The notes under the pieces were generated by a model. The model had not been told where the DNA came from. It did not search any database and saw only the letters and a list, made by a program, of their open reading frames with translations. A program made the position numbers and the translations under genes. 64,000 nucleotides of DNA from Croceimicrobium sp963974215 (GTDB taxonomy: Bacteria; Bacteroidota; Bacteroidia; Flavobacteriales; Schleiferiaceae), in the NCBI GenBank assembly GCA_963974215.1, contig CAXBBL010000001.1:310001-374000 (forward strand), written 5' to 3'. The stretch's first letter is position 1. Every line of letters begins with the position of its first letter. Shown here one piece after another: positions 8,893 to 17,255 of this stretch.

Positions 8893-9410
8893 TCTGCGTC
8901 TTTTATTAGGTATTGCTTATCAAGTACTTCATCGAAGTTGAGGGCGTCCGCGATACTCTCCCCATAATCGCTTATTACACGAAAGTATTTGCTCTCGTTA
9001 ATGGTGGATTTTTGAAATATTTGACGGTTTTTTTGTGCTCGGTTTACCACGAAAATAACAAGGCTGAGAATGACTAACCATTTTGCCCCGCCTAGTAAAG
9101 CACCAAGGATGCGATTTATTCCGTTTAGAGCGACTAGCTTTAATCCACGCGTTAACATGCTAGCAATTGCATTGATTAATAAAATGGTGAAAAAGAAAAC
9201 CACTACATAACTTACGATACGCAATTCAAAGTCGGCCGACTGAAAGTAGATGGTGAAATATTGGAAGACATATTCGGAGAGTAGATAGGAAACAATGATC
9301 CCAATAAAGAGACCTGTTAGTGCTGCAATCTCGCGAATAAAGCCGCGAGAGAAACCTTTAATTATTCCAAAAACTAAAGGCACAAGTATAATAATATCGA
9401 GTGTGGACAA
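8889..9410 (-). CDS. CvpA family membrane protein
   Basis: The 173-residue protein has four hydrophobic segments (about 3-14, 25-45, 67-88, 101-122) and the N-terminal pattern LDIIILVPLVFGIIKGFSRG, which is typical of CvpA/YqxC-like proteins. E. coli CvpA is linked to colicin V production and envelope stress; the biochemical role is not known. The C-terminal 45 residues are hydrophilic. It diverges from the small gene at 9451 across only 40 bases. Confidence 0.8.
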   Translation of the reverse strand: MSTLDIIILVPLVFGIIKGFSRGFIREIAALTGLFIGIIVSYLLSEYVFQYFTIYFQSADFELRIVSYVVVFFFTILLINAIASMLTRGLKLVALNGINRILGALLGGAKWLVILSLVIFVVNRAQKNRQIFQKSTINESKYFRVISDYGESIADALNFDEVLDKQYLIKDAD

Positions 9411-9450
9411 CGCTGTGTGAAATTGTAAGCGGGGAAGTTAAATAAAAAAT

Positions 9451-9804
9451 ATGCTAGATAAAGCGAACAAAGAAGATTGGCAGCGATTAATTGAATTAAT
9501 CAAAGTAAAATTTAGTGACGGCGAAGAGCCTGATCTTGATGCTATATTATTTTTAATCGGTGTGCGAGAGCTAGGAATTGATAAAAGGCGCTTTAAGAAA
9601 GACGAAAAACTGGACCTCTTGCATATCGCAATATGCAGATTATTAACTCCTTACGGCTATTATAAGCTGGTAGGTGCGGATGAGCAGGGTTGGCCTCATT
9701 ACGAGCTACTAGAAAAATTACCCGCTTTAAAGGCAGGTGAACAAAGCATCTTGATGAAAGAAGCTATTTTAAGATATTTTGATGAAGAAGAGCTTTGGTC
9801 GTGA
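9451..9804 (+). CDS. Conserved small hypothetical protein
   Basis: A 117-residue acidic, mainly helical cytoplasmic protein with no signal peptide or membrane segment. It resembles a small family I associate with Flavobacteriia, with features such as LDAILFLIGVRELG and DEQGWPHYELLEKLP near the C-terminal half. No catalytic motif is visible and I cannot assign a function. The ATG at 9451 follows a short A-rich leader. It ends five bases before the convergent lipoprotein gene at 9809. Confidence 0.7.
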   Translation: MLDKANKEDWQRLIELIKVKFSDGEEPDLDAILFLIGVRELGIDKRRFKKDEKLDLLHIAICRLLTPYGYYKLVGADEQGWPHYELLEKLPALKAGEQSILMKEAILRYFDEEELWS

Positions 9805-9808
9805 TTTT

Positions 9809-10192
9809 TTAATCAAAGGAACAGCCAATTAAAAGGCTATCATAAGGCTCTAGGTAGATTGTTTTAAGTACTTGCTGATTGGGAAGCAAGCGAATTTCCC
9901 CACAGCCAATCCAAGTGTAGTCTGGGCGTTCACCACGACTCGCGCGGATGCTTAGCGTGGCTGGTTCTTCGTATTTAAAGTTGATTTCGCCATTTTCATT
10001 GGTGACACCAGAAAGCCAAACTTTGTTTCCAGGTACCGGAGCAGCAACTTCTACGAGAACATTTTGTACCCGAGTGCTATCTGAATATGTTTTTACTATT
10101 ACCGTAAATGGGTAATCGGGGTTTAAGTCATCAAACTCACAAGCCCCAACTATTAATCCTAAGCCTAAAAGGAAGAAGAAAATCTTTTTCAT
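9809..10192 (-). CDS. Small lipoprotein with a CarboxypepD_reg-like domain (tandem copy 2)
   Basis: Starting at the ATG at 10190-10192 gives 127 residues, MKKIFFFLLGLGLIVGAC, with a lipobox (VGAC) and signal peptidase II cleavage before Cys18. An upstream in-frame ATG at 10225 would add 11 residues but lies inside the previous gene, so the 10192 start is preferred. The mature part has a single transthyretin/carboxypeptidase-regulatory-like fold pattern (VQNVLVEVAAPV...NENGEINF), and two Cys flank the last strands. It is a paralogue of the gene just upstream, with which it shares VQNxLVxxxAPV. Export to the periplasm or outer membrane is expected; function is unknown. Confidence 0.75.
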   Translation of the reverse strand: MKKIFFFLLGLGLIVGACEFDDLNPDYPFTVIVKTYSDSTRVQNVLVEVAAPVPGNKVWLSGVTNENGEINFKYEEPATLSIRASRGERPDYTWIGCGEIRLLPNQQVLKTIYLEPYDSLLIGCSFD

Positions 10193-10196
10193 AAAC

Positions 10197-10568
10197 CTAT
10201 TGATCATCGCGACAACCGTTGTCAACGTCGTTGTATAATGTTAATTCTAGATTGATTGTTTTAACACCTCTCTCTAACTCGGCAAAGGTGCAAGTTTTAT
10301 AAGGATTTTTAGTGGCTACAATCTCAACAACGGCTTTATTTTTCAGAGTGATGGAAACTTTACCATCCTCGTCACTATACAAATAATAGTCTATCGTTGT
10401 ATTGTCCACTGGCGCGTAGATGCGCACTAAGGCATTTTGTACGGCAACCGTACCATCTTCTACGGTTAAAAATAAATCGAGAGAGAAATCCCGATCGTCA
10501 CTAGAACAGCCTCCAAAAAATAGCACCAAAATGGTACTAAGGGTAAATAGTCTTATTAATTTGCTCAT
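10197..10568 (-). CDS. Small lipoprotein with a CarboxypepD_reg-like domain (tandem copy 1)
   Basis: The 123-residue protein has a signal peptide and lipobox FFGGC (Cys21), then SSDDRD, a charged linker near the lipidated Cys. The mature region (VQNALVRIYAPV, then SDEDGKVSITLKN) is a single beta-sandwich of the transthyretin/CarboxypepD_reg type. Two Cys occur in its C-terminal third (CTFAE, GCRDD), as in the downstream copy, so a disulfide is possible. The two genes are four bases apart and form an operon. Sequence divergence between them is high, so duplication is old. Function is unknown. Confidence 0.75.
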   Translation of the reverse strand: MSKLIRLFTLSTILVLFFGGCSSDDRDFSLDLFLTVEDGTVAVQNALVRIYAPVDNTTIDYYLYSDEDGKVSITLKNKAVVEIVATKNPYKTCTFAELERGVKTINLELTLYNDVDNGCRDDQ

Positions 10569-10647
10569 AATATAAGCCGAATAATTTTCATCTTTGCGGA
10601 TTCAAATATAGTAATTAACGGAGGCGAATAAGTATTTAGCATAGAGA

Positions 10648-11667
10648 ATGAAAGAACAAATAGATTTACTCAGTCAAGAAGTGGCTTCATTTTCTTCAAA
10701 TAAGGAGGAGGTAATAGAGGCTTGGCGTGTAAAAATGCTGGGAAAGAAGGGAACAATTACGGCTCTATTTAACCAGTTTAGAGAAATGTCTCCCGAGCTG
10801 AAAAGAGAATGGGGTAAACCTCTAAATGCACTTAAAGTAGAAGCGCAAGAAAAGATAAATAGTCTCAAAAATAGCTTAGAAAGTACTGATAGTGGCGCAT
10901 CTGGGCTTGACCTAAGTCGGCCGGCAAACTTTACAAATCTAGGGTCGCGTCACCCAGTTAATTTAGTGAAGAATGAAATTGTTGGCATTTTTAAACGGAT
11001 AGGTTTTAATTTAAGCGAGGGTCCTGAGGTGGAAGATGATTGGCATAATTTCTCGGCCTTAAATTTTCCAGAAGAACATCCTGCCCGAGACATGCAAGAC
11101 ACTTTTTTTGTACGTAAAGATCCCGATTGGGCCTTGAGAACCCATACATCAAGCGTACAGGTGCGGGTTATGGAAAATCAAAAACCGCCAATTCGGACTA
11201 TTTCCCCAGGCAGAGTTTTTCGAAACGAGGCCATTTCGGCCCGATCACACTGCTTTTTCCATCAGATTGAGGGATTATATATTGACGAAGGCGTAAGCTT
11301 CGCAGATCTCAAGCAAACGCTGCTTTTTTTCGCCCAAGAGTTTTTTGGACCGGAAACAAAAATTAGACTACGCCCATCTTACTTTCCTTTTACCGAGCCA
11401 AGTGCTGAAATGGATGTATACTGGGGACTAAATAATGAGCGCGATTATCGCATGACGAAGGGAACCGGTTGGTTGGAAGTCTTGGGCTGCGGGATGGTGG
11501 ACCCTAACGTTTTGGAAAATAATGGCATCGACTCAACTAAATATAGCGGCTACGCTTTTGGAATCGGAGTGGAACGTATTGCTTTACACCGCTTTCAAAT
11601 TCCCGATATACGACTCTTATTTGAAAATGACTTAAACTTTTTAGATCAGTTTAAAGCGGCTTATTAA
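10648..11667 (+). CDS. pheS: Phenylalanyl-tRNA synthetase alpha subunit
   Basis: The 339-residue protein has an N-terminal coiled-coil arm (about 1-85) and a class II aaRS core: SRHPVNLVKNEI, motif 2 with FRNEAISARSHCFFHQIEG, the Phe-site strand FTEPSAEMDVYW, and motif 3 AFGIGVERIALHRF. It forms the alpha2beta2 PheRS with PheT, which is not in the window (separate location is common in Bacteroidota). Length fits the family. The TAA stop at 11665-11667 overlaps the first two bases of a dispersed inverted-repeat element. Confidence 0.96.
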   Translation: MKEQIDLLSQEVASFSSNKEEVIEAWRVKMLGKKGTITALFNQFREMSPELKREWGKPLNALKVEAQEKINSLKNSLESTDSGASGLDLSRPANFTNLGSRHPVNLVKNEIVGIFKRIGFNLSEGPEVEDDWHNFSALNFPEEHPARDMQDTFFVRKDPDWALRTHTSSVQVRVMENQKPPIRTISPGRVFRNEAISARSHCFFHQIEGLYIDEGVSFADLKQTLLFFAQEFFGPETKIRLRPSYFPFTEPSAEMDVYWGLNNERDYRMTKGTGWLEVLGCGMVDPNVLENNGIDSTKYSGYAFGIGVERIALHRFQIPDIRLLFENDLNFLDQFKAAY

Positions 11668-11852
11668 CCTGAGTTCGACCTAAATTATAGCCTCAGATTT
11701 ACAATAAAAGGAAAAAACTTGTAAGCCTCTTCCAAAAAGGAGTTTTTGGCGCCTTCGCGCTTCGCTATAGCCCGCTATTGCTTCAGTGCTTCGGCTTAAA
11801 ACCCACTATTTATAAGAGGTCTGAGGCCTAATTTTACGCCGAACTCAGGTTA
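11666..11852. repeat. Dispersed ~187 bp element with terminal inverted repeats, copy A (MITE-like)
   Basis: The left end AACCTGAGTTCGACCTAAAT at 11666 and the complement of the right end (11818-11852, ending CGAACTCAGGTT) agree over about 32 bases up to GCCTCAGA. The interior contains TAGCCCGC near its middle. Copy C at 18175-18353 has the same ends, the same TAGCCCGC, and the same 43-44 base spacing from it to the right TCTGAGG. No ORF lies inside, so it is a non-autonomous element or a structured repeat. The left end supplies two bases of the pheS stop. Confidence 0.75.
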
Positions 11853-11894
11853 TTAGCGAGAAGAAACCGAATCAGCTAAACGAGATGAAATGAA

Positions 11895-11930
11895 AAAGCG
11901 GCTACTAGTTCTAATACTAGTAGCCGCTTT
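11895..11930 (-). terminator. Intrinsic terminator of pyk (possibly bidirectional)
   Basis: A perfect 15 bp stem (AAAGCGGCTACTAGT, loop TCTAAT, complement) lies 20 bases past the pyk stop. On the minus strand it is followed by a T run, and the plus-strand side is also fairly T-rich, so it may serve both sides. Confidence 0.85.
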
Positions 11931-11949
11931 CTTATTTCGAAGGATGGAA

Positions 11950-13380
11950 CTAATTATCTTCTATAGAGGTGATTTTCATCATATTCGTCATGCCTCGGTC
12001 ATCAATAGGCATACTCGCGATTTTAACAATTAGATCGCCGCCACTTACTAAACCTTTTTCGACTACAATATTTTTGATATCCTTAAAGGTTTCGTCGGTA
12101 CTAACCATTTTATCGTAAAAGAAACCTCTAACACCCCAAAGTAAACTCATGGTATTGAGAATATTTCGGTTAGAAGTAAACATCAGAATTATACTTTTAG
12201 GACGGTGAGCGGCAATTTTAAAAGCAGTGTAACCACTAAAAGACATGGTAAGAATTGCGGAAGCACCAATTTGGTCAGCTACTTTACTCGCGTTATAACA
12301 AATAGAATCGGTTATAAATCGACGATTGCGATAACGGGGAGGATTTTCCTCATTCACTCTAACCTGACCGCTTTCCTCAACGTGGGCTATAATTTTAGAC
12401 ATGGCCTCAATAACCGCAACAGGGTGCTTTCCAACGGAAGTTTCACCGCTAAGCATTACTGCATCAGCACCATCTAAAACGGAGTTGGCTACATCATTCA
12501 CTTCCGCACGCGTAGGAGTAAGTTGCTCAATCATGGTTTCCATCATTTGCGTAGCAATAACAACGGGCTTAGACTGAAGATGACATTTATTTACAATCAT
12601 TTTCTGAATAAGCGGTACTCCCTGCATCGGTACTTCCACACCTAAATCACCACGTGCCACCATAATGGCATCGGAAGCTTCAATAATCTCATCAATTTCT
12701 ACAACCGCTTCTGGCTTTTCAATTTTGGAAATAATATGACAAAGAGCATCGTTCTTTTGTAAGATGTCTCGCAATTGGTAAACGTCGTTAGGGTTTCTTA
12801 CGAAAGATAAGGCTACCCATTCCACCGCTAGCTCCATCGCAACTTCTAGATCGGCTAAATCTTTATCCGTTAAACAAGGCAAAGAAATGCGAGTGTTGGG
12901 TAGGTTCACCCCTTTCTTAGACTTCAAGGGTCCACCTTGAATTACCTTCGCTTCCACCTTGTCGATGCCATTACTATGGATGGCTTCAAGTAAAATTTTA
13001 CCATCATCAATTAAAATGCGGTCGCCAATTTTTACATCCGAAGCAAATTGCTGATAGGTCATAAAAACCTGTTTAGCAGTACCAAGCTCGTCTTTGTTGG
13101 TGAAGGTGAGGATATCCCCCTTCTTCAATACAGCGCCTTCTTCTACTTTACCAACGCGTAATTTGGGTCCTTGTAAATCAGCTAGGATAGCCACATTGGT
13201 TTCTAATTCTTCGTTTAAGCGCTGCACTTTTTTCGCAATTTCGCGGGCGCTATCGTGGTCACTATGGGAAAAGTTAATACGGAATACATTTACTCCCGCT
13301 TTAACCATTTCAACCATTACATTATAGTCATCTGAAGCTGGCCCTAAAGTGGCAACAATCTTTGCTTTGTTATTCGTCAT
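11950..13380 (-). CDS. pyk: Pyruvate kinase
   Basis: The 476-residue protein starts KIVATLGPASDD and contains VNVFRINFSHSDHD, the active-site stretch ISKIEKPEAV with MVARGDLGVEVP, and GADAVMLSGETSVGKHPV, all classic pyruvate kinase motifs. It makes pyruvate and ATP from PEP and ADP in glycolysis. Length is normal for bacterial enzymes. It is the last gene of the leftward block acpP, fabF, rnc, IPExxxVDY, pyk, and starts two bases after the previous gene. Confidence 0.97.
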   Translation of the reverse strand: MTNNKAKIVATLGPASDDYNVMVEMVKAGVNVFRINFSHSDHDSAREIAKKVQRLNEELETNVAILADLQGPKLRVGKVEEGAVLKKGDILTFTNKDELGTAKQVFMTYQQFASDVKIGDRILIDDGKILLEAIHSNGIDKVEAKVIQGGPLKSKKGVNLPNTRISLPCLTDKDLADLEVAMELAVEWVALSFVRNPNDVYQLRDILQKNDALCHIISKIEKPEAVVEIDEIIEASDAIMVARGDLGVEVPMQGVPLIQKMIVNKCHLQSKPVVIATQMMETMIEQLTPTRAEVNDVANSVLDGADAVMLSGETSVGKHPVAVIEAMSKIIAHVEESGQVRVNEENPPRYRNRRFITDSICYNASKVADQIGASAILTMSFSGYTAFKIAAHRPKSIILMFTSNRNILNTMSLLWGVRGFFYDKMVSTDETFKDIKNIVVEKGLVSGGDLIVKIASMPIDDRGMTNMMKITSIEDN

Positions 13381-13381
13381 C

Positions 13382-13867
13382 TTAGTTATTTAGTATTTTT
13401 TTTAAGCTACTTATGTGTTTTTCAGAAAGCTCACGGTGAACCTTTACGGGTTTAATGGAACTTAAAGCCGCAGCCATGGCTTTTAATTGGTTTCTTTCTT
13501 CCTCTTCTGCTTCCAGCCAAAGAAGATAATTATAGCCCTCTTTATTAGGCAGGACCATTCCCTTTACTTCTTGCTCATCATCAAACAAGGAGCCTTGTTC
13601 TTTTTCAATTAGCTCGCCTTTGTAACTGCTGTTTTCGGCCAGGCGAAATTCTAATTCTAAGTCCTTGTTAGAAAAGCCGAAAAGTATAAAATTAAAACTT
13701 GCCTTAGTGTTATTTTTACACAGATCTTTTTGCAAGCGCCGAAAGCTGAATAAAGGATGTTTATTTAACTGGTAAACAAGACTTAAAACTTGTAAATCGG
13801 AATAGATGCCAAAACCAGCAATTTGATTTTCTGACCAGCTTCCTAAATCAAGTTTATGTCTCGGCAT
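13382..13867 (-). CDS. IPExxxVDY-family protein (divergent motif)
   Basis: The 161-residue protein lies between rnc and pyk, the usual place of the IPExxxVDY family in Flavobacteriia. The name-giving motif is degenerate here: LPNKEGYNY (about residues 106-114) in a VLPNKEGYNYLLWLE context, so only the Pro and the last Tyr match. The N-terminal half is predicted alpha/beta without membrane segments. Function of the family is unknown. The start overlaps the end of rnc by 14 bases, which suggests coupled translation. The family call rests mainly on gene order and the motif position. Confidence 0.7.
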   Translation of the reverse strand: MPRHKLDLGSWSENQIAGFGIYSDLQVLSLVYQLNKHPLFSFRRLQKDLCKNNTKASFNFILFGFSNKDLELEFRLAENSSYKGELIEKEQGSLFDDEQEVKGMVLPNKEGYNYLLWLEAEEEERNQLKAMAAALSSIKPVKVHRELSEKHISSLKKILNN

Positions 13868-14588
13868 AAGTTAAGTTTAAAACTTTAAAGGCGTTTTTGG
13901 CGGCTTCCTCCTCTGCTTTTTTCTTCGAAGCGCCCGAACCTTTTCCAATCAATTCTTGCTGTTTGAAGCAGCCGACGTGGTATAAGGGGTTATGGCTTTC
14001 GCCTTCGCTCGATATAACCGAAAAACGAATAGGCTGTCGTGCTTTTTGCCCCCATTCGAGCACGGCACTTTTGTGACTGGTAAAACGCTCGTCTAGCCCC
14101 TTTAAATCAATTTTACTCAAGATACGCTTTTCTAAGAACTGGCAGCATTGTTCGTAGCCGAGATCTAAATATAAGGCTCCAATTAGAGCTTCAAAGGCAT
14201 CGCCATAAATCGATTTAGCCCGCGTTCCTCTTGAAGGAGTGTATTTTATTAGAGTGTCTAGGCCTAAAAGGAGACCTAGCTCGTTTAGATGCCTCCGGCT
14301 TACCAGCTTACTGCGCAGATTGGTAAGCTCACCCTCTTCTTTAAGAGGGAATTTACGATAGATATAGTCCGTTATTACCGCTCCTAAAATGGCATCACCT
14401 AAAAACTCAAGTCTTTCGTTATTAAGCTTTTGCCCTTTTATTTCTACAGATGCGGAACTATGAATCAGAGCCAATTCATAGAAGCTGATATTTTCAGGTT
14501 CTACCTTGAGTATGGCTTTGATTTGAAAATAAAAATTCCCGCCTTTTGCTGGGCGGGAATTGAAAGATTTTAACCAAGTAAAAAACAT
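13854..14588 (-). CDS. rnc: Ribonuclease III
   Basis: The 244-residue protein has the RNase III signature NERLEFLGDAILGAVITDY (residues about 58-76) and the second acidic site GDAFEALIGALYLD. A C-terminal dsRNA-binding domain ends with KGSGASKKKAEEEAAKNAF. It cleaves double-stranded RNA, including pre-rRNA. The protein is a little longer than E. coli Rnc (226), with extra residues at the N-terminus, as in other Bacteroidota. It is 13 bases downstream of fabF. Confidence 0.95.
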   Translation of the reverse strand: MFFTWLKSFNSRPAKGGNFYFQIKAILKVEPENISFYELALIHSSASVEIKGQKLNNERLEFLGDAILGAVITDYIYRKFPLKEEGELTNLRSKLVSRRHLNELGLLLGLDTLIKYTPSRGTRAKSIYGDAFEALIGALYLDLGYEQCCQFLEKRILSKIDLKGLDERFTSHKSAVLEWGQKARQPIRFSVISSEGESHNPLYHVGCFKQQELIGKGSGASKKKAEEEAAKNAFKVLNLTYAET

Positions 14589-14601
14589 CCCGACAAGATA
14601 A

Positions 14602-15852
14602 TTAACTTAGCTTACGGAATAGAACTGAGGCATTATGACCGCCAAAACCAAAGGTATTGCTAATGGCTGCTCTAACTTCTCGTTCTTGTGGCTTGTGAAG
14701 GGTTAAATTAAACCTTTCATCAATTTCAGGATCAACAGTACTGTGATTAATAGTCGGAGGAACGACGCTATTCTTGATGGCTAAAATTGCAGCAATTGCT
14801 TCAATCGCACCAGCAGCTCCTAATAAGTGACCCGTCATCGACTTGGTTGAACTAATATTGAGTTTGTAAGCATCTTCTTTAAAGACCCCTTTAATGGCCT
14901 TTAATTCTGCTACATCACCCAGTGGTGTGGAAGTACCGTGCACATTGATATAATCAATGTCTGCTGGGCCAAGACCAGATTCTTCTAGTACTTGTTCCAT
15001 AACACTTTTTGCTCCCAATCCTTCGGGGTGGGGAGCAGTAATGTGATGCGCATCTGAACTGATACCACTACCTACCAATTCTGCATAAATTTTAGCGCCG
15101 CGCGCTTTCGCATGCTCGTATTCTTCAAGAACAATACAGCCTGCACCTTCTCCTAAAACAAAACCATCTCGTTCTTTGTCAAAAGGACGGCTGGCTGTTT
15201 CGGGTGAATCGTTGCGTGTACTTAGTGCATGCATGGCATTAAAGCCACCCATTCCCGCTTCATTAACAGCAGCTTCACTTCCTCCCGCAAGACAAACATC
15301 AATTTTGCCCAATCGGATATAGTTGAAAGCGTCGATTAAAGAATTAGTTGAGGAGGCGCATGCCGATACGGTAGAATAGTTTGGCCCTCTAAATCCGTAT
15401 TTGATACTGATGTGCCCAGGGGCTAAATCAGCAATCATTTTCGGGATAAAGAAAGGATTAAATCGAGGAGTTCCATCGCCTTTTGCAAAGGCCATGCACT
15501 CTTCCAAGAAAGTGTCTAAACCACCAATTCCAGAGCCCCAAATCACACCAATGCGATCGGGGTTAAAATTTAACTCTTTTAGCCCCGCATCATTTACAGC
15601 TTCATCAGCCGTAATCATAGCGTATTGACTAAAACGGTCCATTCTTCTCGCCTCGCGGCGATCGATAAAATCTGTAACGTTGAAATCCTTTAACTCGCAA
15701 GCAAACTGCGTTTTAAACTTTTCAGGATCGAAGCGCGTAATACGGGCCGCACCGCTTTTTCCTGCTAGCAATGCCTGCCAATAGGCTTCCACGTTGTTTC
15801 CGATAGGAGTTAAGGCTCCTAAACCGGTTACTACAACCCTTTTCAGCTCCAT
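14602..15852 (-). CDS. fabF: 3-oxoacyl-ACP synthase II (beta-ketoacyl-ACP synthase FabF)
   Basis: The 416-residue protein has the thiolase-fold condensing triad: Cys in STVSACASS, His in NVHGTSTPLGD, and His in TKSMTGHLLGAAGA. It extends acyl-ACP by two carbons in fatty acid synthesis. It follows acpP by six bases, so the enzyme and its carrier protein are cotranscribed. Length is typical for FabF. Confidence 0.97.
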   Translation of the reverse strand: MELKRVVVTGLGALTPIGNNVEAYWQALLAGKSGAARITRFDPEKFKTQFACELKDFNVTDFIDRREARRMDRFSQYAMITADEAVNDAGLKELNFNPDRIGVIWGSGIGGLDTFLEECMAFAKGDGTPRFNPFFIPKMIADLAPGHISIKYGFRGPNYSTVSACASSTNSLIDAFNYIRLGKIDVCLAGGSEAAVNEAGMGGFNAMHALSTRNDSPETASRPFDKERDGFVLGEGAGCIVLEEYEHAKARGAKIYAELVGSGISSDAHHITAPHPEGLGAKSVMEQVLEESGLGPADIDYINVHGTSTPLGDVAELKAIKGVFKEDAYKLNISSTKSMTGHLLGAAGAIEAIAAILAIKNSVVPPTINHSTVDPEIDERFNLTLHKPQEREVRAAISNTFGFGGHNASVLFRKLS

Positions 15853-15858
15853 AGAATT

Positions 15859-16095
15859 TTACTTCTTAGCTTCTTCGATATAAGCCACAGCTTGGCCTAC
15901 AGTGGTAATGTTTTCAGCTTGGTCATCGGGAATTTGAATATCAAATTCTTTTTCGAATTCCATAATGAGCTCAACGGTGTCTAGCGAATCGGCACCTAGA
16001 TCGTTCGTAAAGCTAGCTTCGGTAGTAACTTCATTTTCGTCCACTCCTAGCTTGTCTACAATGATAGCTTTAACTTTAGAAGCAATGTCTGACAT
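15859..16095 (-). CDS. acpP: Acyl carrier protein
   Basis: A 78-residue acidic four-helix carrier protein starting MSDIASKV. The phosphopantetheine site is Ser37 in DLGADSLDTVEL. A longer in-frame start at 16149 would add 18 hydrophobic residues and run into the purN promoter area; the start at 16093-16095 fits all known ACPs. It carries growing acyl chains for fatty acid synthesis and lies first in the acpP-fabF-rnc operon. Confidence 0.96.
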   Translation of the reverse strand: MSDIASKVKAIIVDKLGVDENEVTTEASFTNDLGADSLDTVELIMEFEKEFDIQIPDDQAENITTVGQAVAYIEEAKK

Positions 16096-16162
16096 GATAA
16101 TGTGTTTAATTATAGGCTGCAAAGAAAGGAAATAATTCAAAATGCACACGATTAAAAGTCAA

Positions 16163-16189
16163 TTGGTTTGCACATAGTTTGTATTTTCG
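16163..16189 (+). promoter_or_regulatory. Promoter of purN-rnhA
   Basis: TTG at 16163-16165, 16-base spacer and TATTTTCG at 16182-16189 repeat the arrangement found before pgk. It argues for the purN start at 16207 rather than the upstream ATG at 16168, which would lie within the promoter. Confidence 0.5.
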
Positions 16190-16206
16190 TTTCATCAAAA
16201 GTACTC

Positions 16207-16773
16207 ATGAAGAAAATTGTGATCCTAGCTTCGGGCTCAGGAACGAACGCCGAAAACATTGTTCGCTATTTCGAAGATAGCGACTTAGCCAGAGTGGATG
16301 CCATTATCACCAATAACGCAAAAGCAGGTGTAATTGACAAAGCCCGCAAATTGGGAGTAAGCTGTTTTGTAATTGGAAATCAGTCAGTTGTCGAGGGAGA
16401 GTTGGCTAAAAAATTGATTTCCTTAAAACCAGATTTAATCGTCTTAGCAGGTTACTTAAGGCTAGTCCCACAAGACATTATTAGCGCCTTCCCCAAACGG
16501 ATTATTAACATCCACCCTGCTCTTTTACCCGACTATGGTGGTGAAGGTATGTACGGAAAATATGTGCATCAAGCTGTAGTAGAAAATGAGGAAGAAGTGA
16601 GCGGAATTACCATTCATTACCTTAGTGAAGCTTATGATGAAGGTGAAATCATCTTCCAAGAGGAGGTTGAAATCGACTTTGAAGATGAATGGCAAGATGT
16701 AGATTATAAGGTAAGAGAGCTCGAATACAGACATTACCCTGCCGTAATAGAATACCTTCTGCCAGATCTTTAA
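16207..16773 (+). CDS. purN: Phosphoribosylglycinamide formyltransferase
   Basis: From the ATG at 16207 the protein is 188 residues. It begins KKIVILASGSGTNAENIV (the folate/GAR-site Gly-rich start of PurN) and has the active-site stretch NIHPALLPDYGGEGMYG. It transfers a formyl group from 10-formyl-THF to GAR, the third step of purine synthesis. An upstream ATG at 16168 would add 13 residues but lies in the promoter. The TAA stop shares its last base with the rnhA ATG (TAATG). Confidence 0.94.
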   Translation: MKKIVILASGSGTNAENIVRYFEDSDLARVDAIITNNAKAGVIDKARKLGVSCFVIGNQSVVEGELAKKLISLKPDLIVLAGYLRLVPQDIISAFPKRIINIHPALLPDYGGEGMYGKYVHQAVVENEEEVSGITIHYLSEAYDEGEIIFQEEVEIDFEDEWQDVDYKVRELEYRHYPAVIEYLLPDL

Positions 16774-17246
16774 TGGAAATTTTTATTTACACCGACGGAG
16801 CAGCTAAGGGAAACCCTGGCCCCGGCGGTTATGGTGTTGTGCTTGAGGCCCAAGGAAAAAGAAAAGAACTTTCCCAAGGCTTTAGGTTAACAACCAATAA
16901 TCGCATGGAACTTCTCGCCGTAATAATGGGACTCAAAGCATTAAAAAGCACAGGCCATGAGGTGCACATTGTTTCTGACTCTAAATATGTTGTCGATGCC
17001 ATCAACAAACGCTGGTTGTTTTCATGGGTAAAAAAAGGCTTTAAAGACAAGAAAAACGTAGACCTATGGAAAATGATCCTCCCAGAGCTCGAAAAACATA
17101 AACCCACTTTTCATTGGGTAAAAGGTCATAACGAACACCCGCAAAATGAACGCTGCGATGCTCTAGCGGTAGCCGCGAGTAAAAAGAAAGATCTTTTAAT
17201 AGACCAAGCGTTTGAAGACGAAAAAAGGGGAAGTGGGCTGTTTTAG
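16773..17246 (+). CDS. rnhA: Ribonuclease HI
   Basis: The 157-residue protein starts IFIYTDGAAKGNPGPGGYG and carries NNRMELLAV, SDSKYVVDAI and KGHNEHPQNERCDALA. These supply the usual Asp-Glu-Asp-Asp metal-binding carboxylates of type 1 RNase H. It degrades RNA in RNA-DNA hybrids. Length is the same as E. coli RnhA (155). It is coupled to purN by a one-base overlap and is convergent with the M23 peptidase gene nine bases away. Confidence 0.95.
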   Translation: MEIFIYTDGAAKGNPGPGGYGVVLEAQGKRKELSQGFRLTTNNRMELLAVIMGLKALKSTGHEVHIVSDSKYVVDAINKRWLFSWVKKGFKDKKNVDLWKMILPELEKHKPTFHWVKGHNEHPQNERCDALAVAASKKKDLLIDQAFEDEKRGSGLF

Positions 17247-17255
17247 AACAAAAGT

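Noticed and set aside
16096..16149. N-terminal extension of acpP to an upstream start
   Set aside because: It adds hydrophobic residues that no acyl carrier protein has, and lies close to the purN promoter region.
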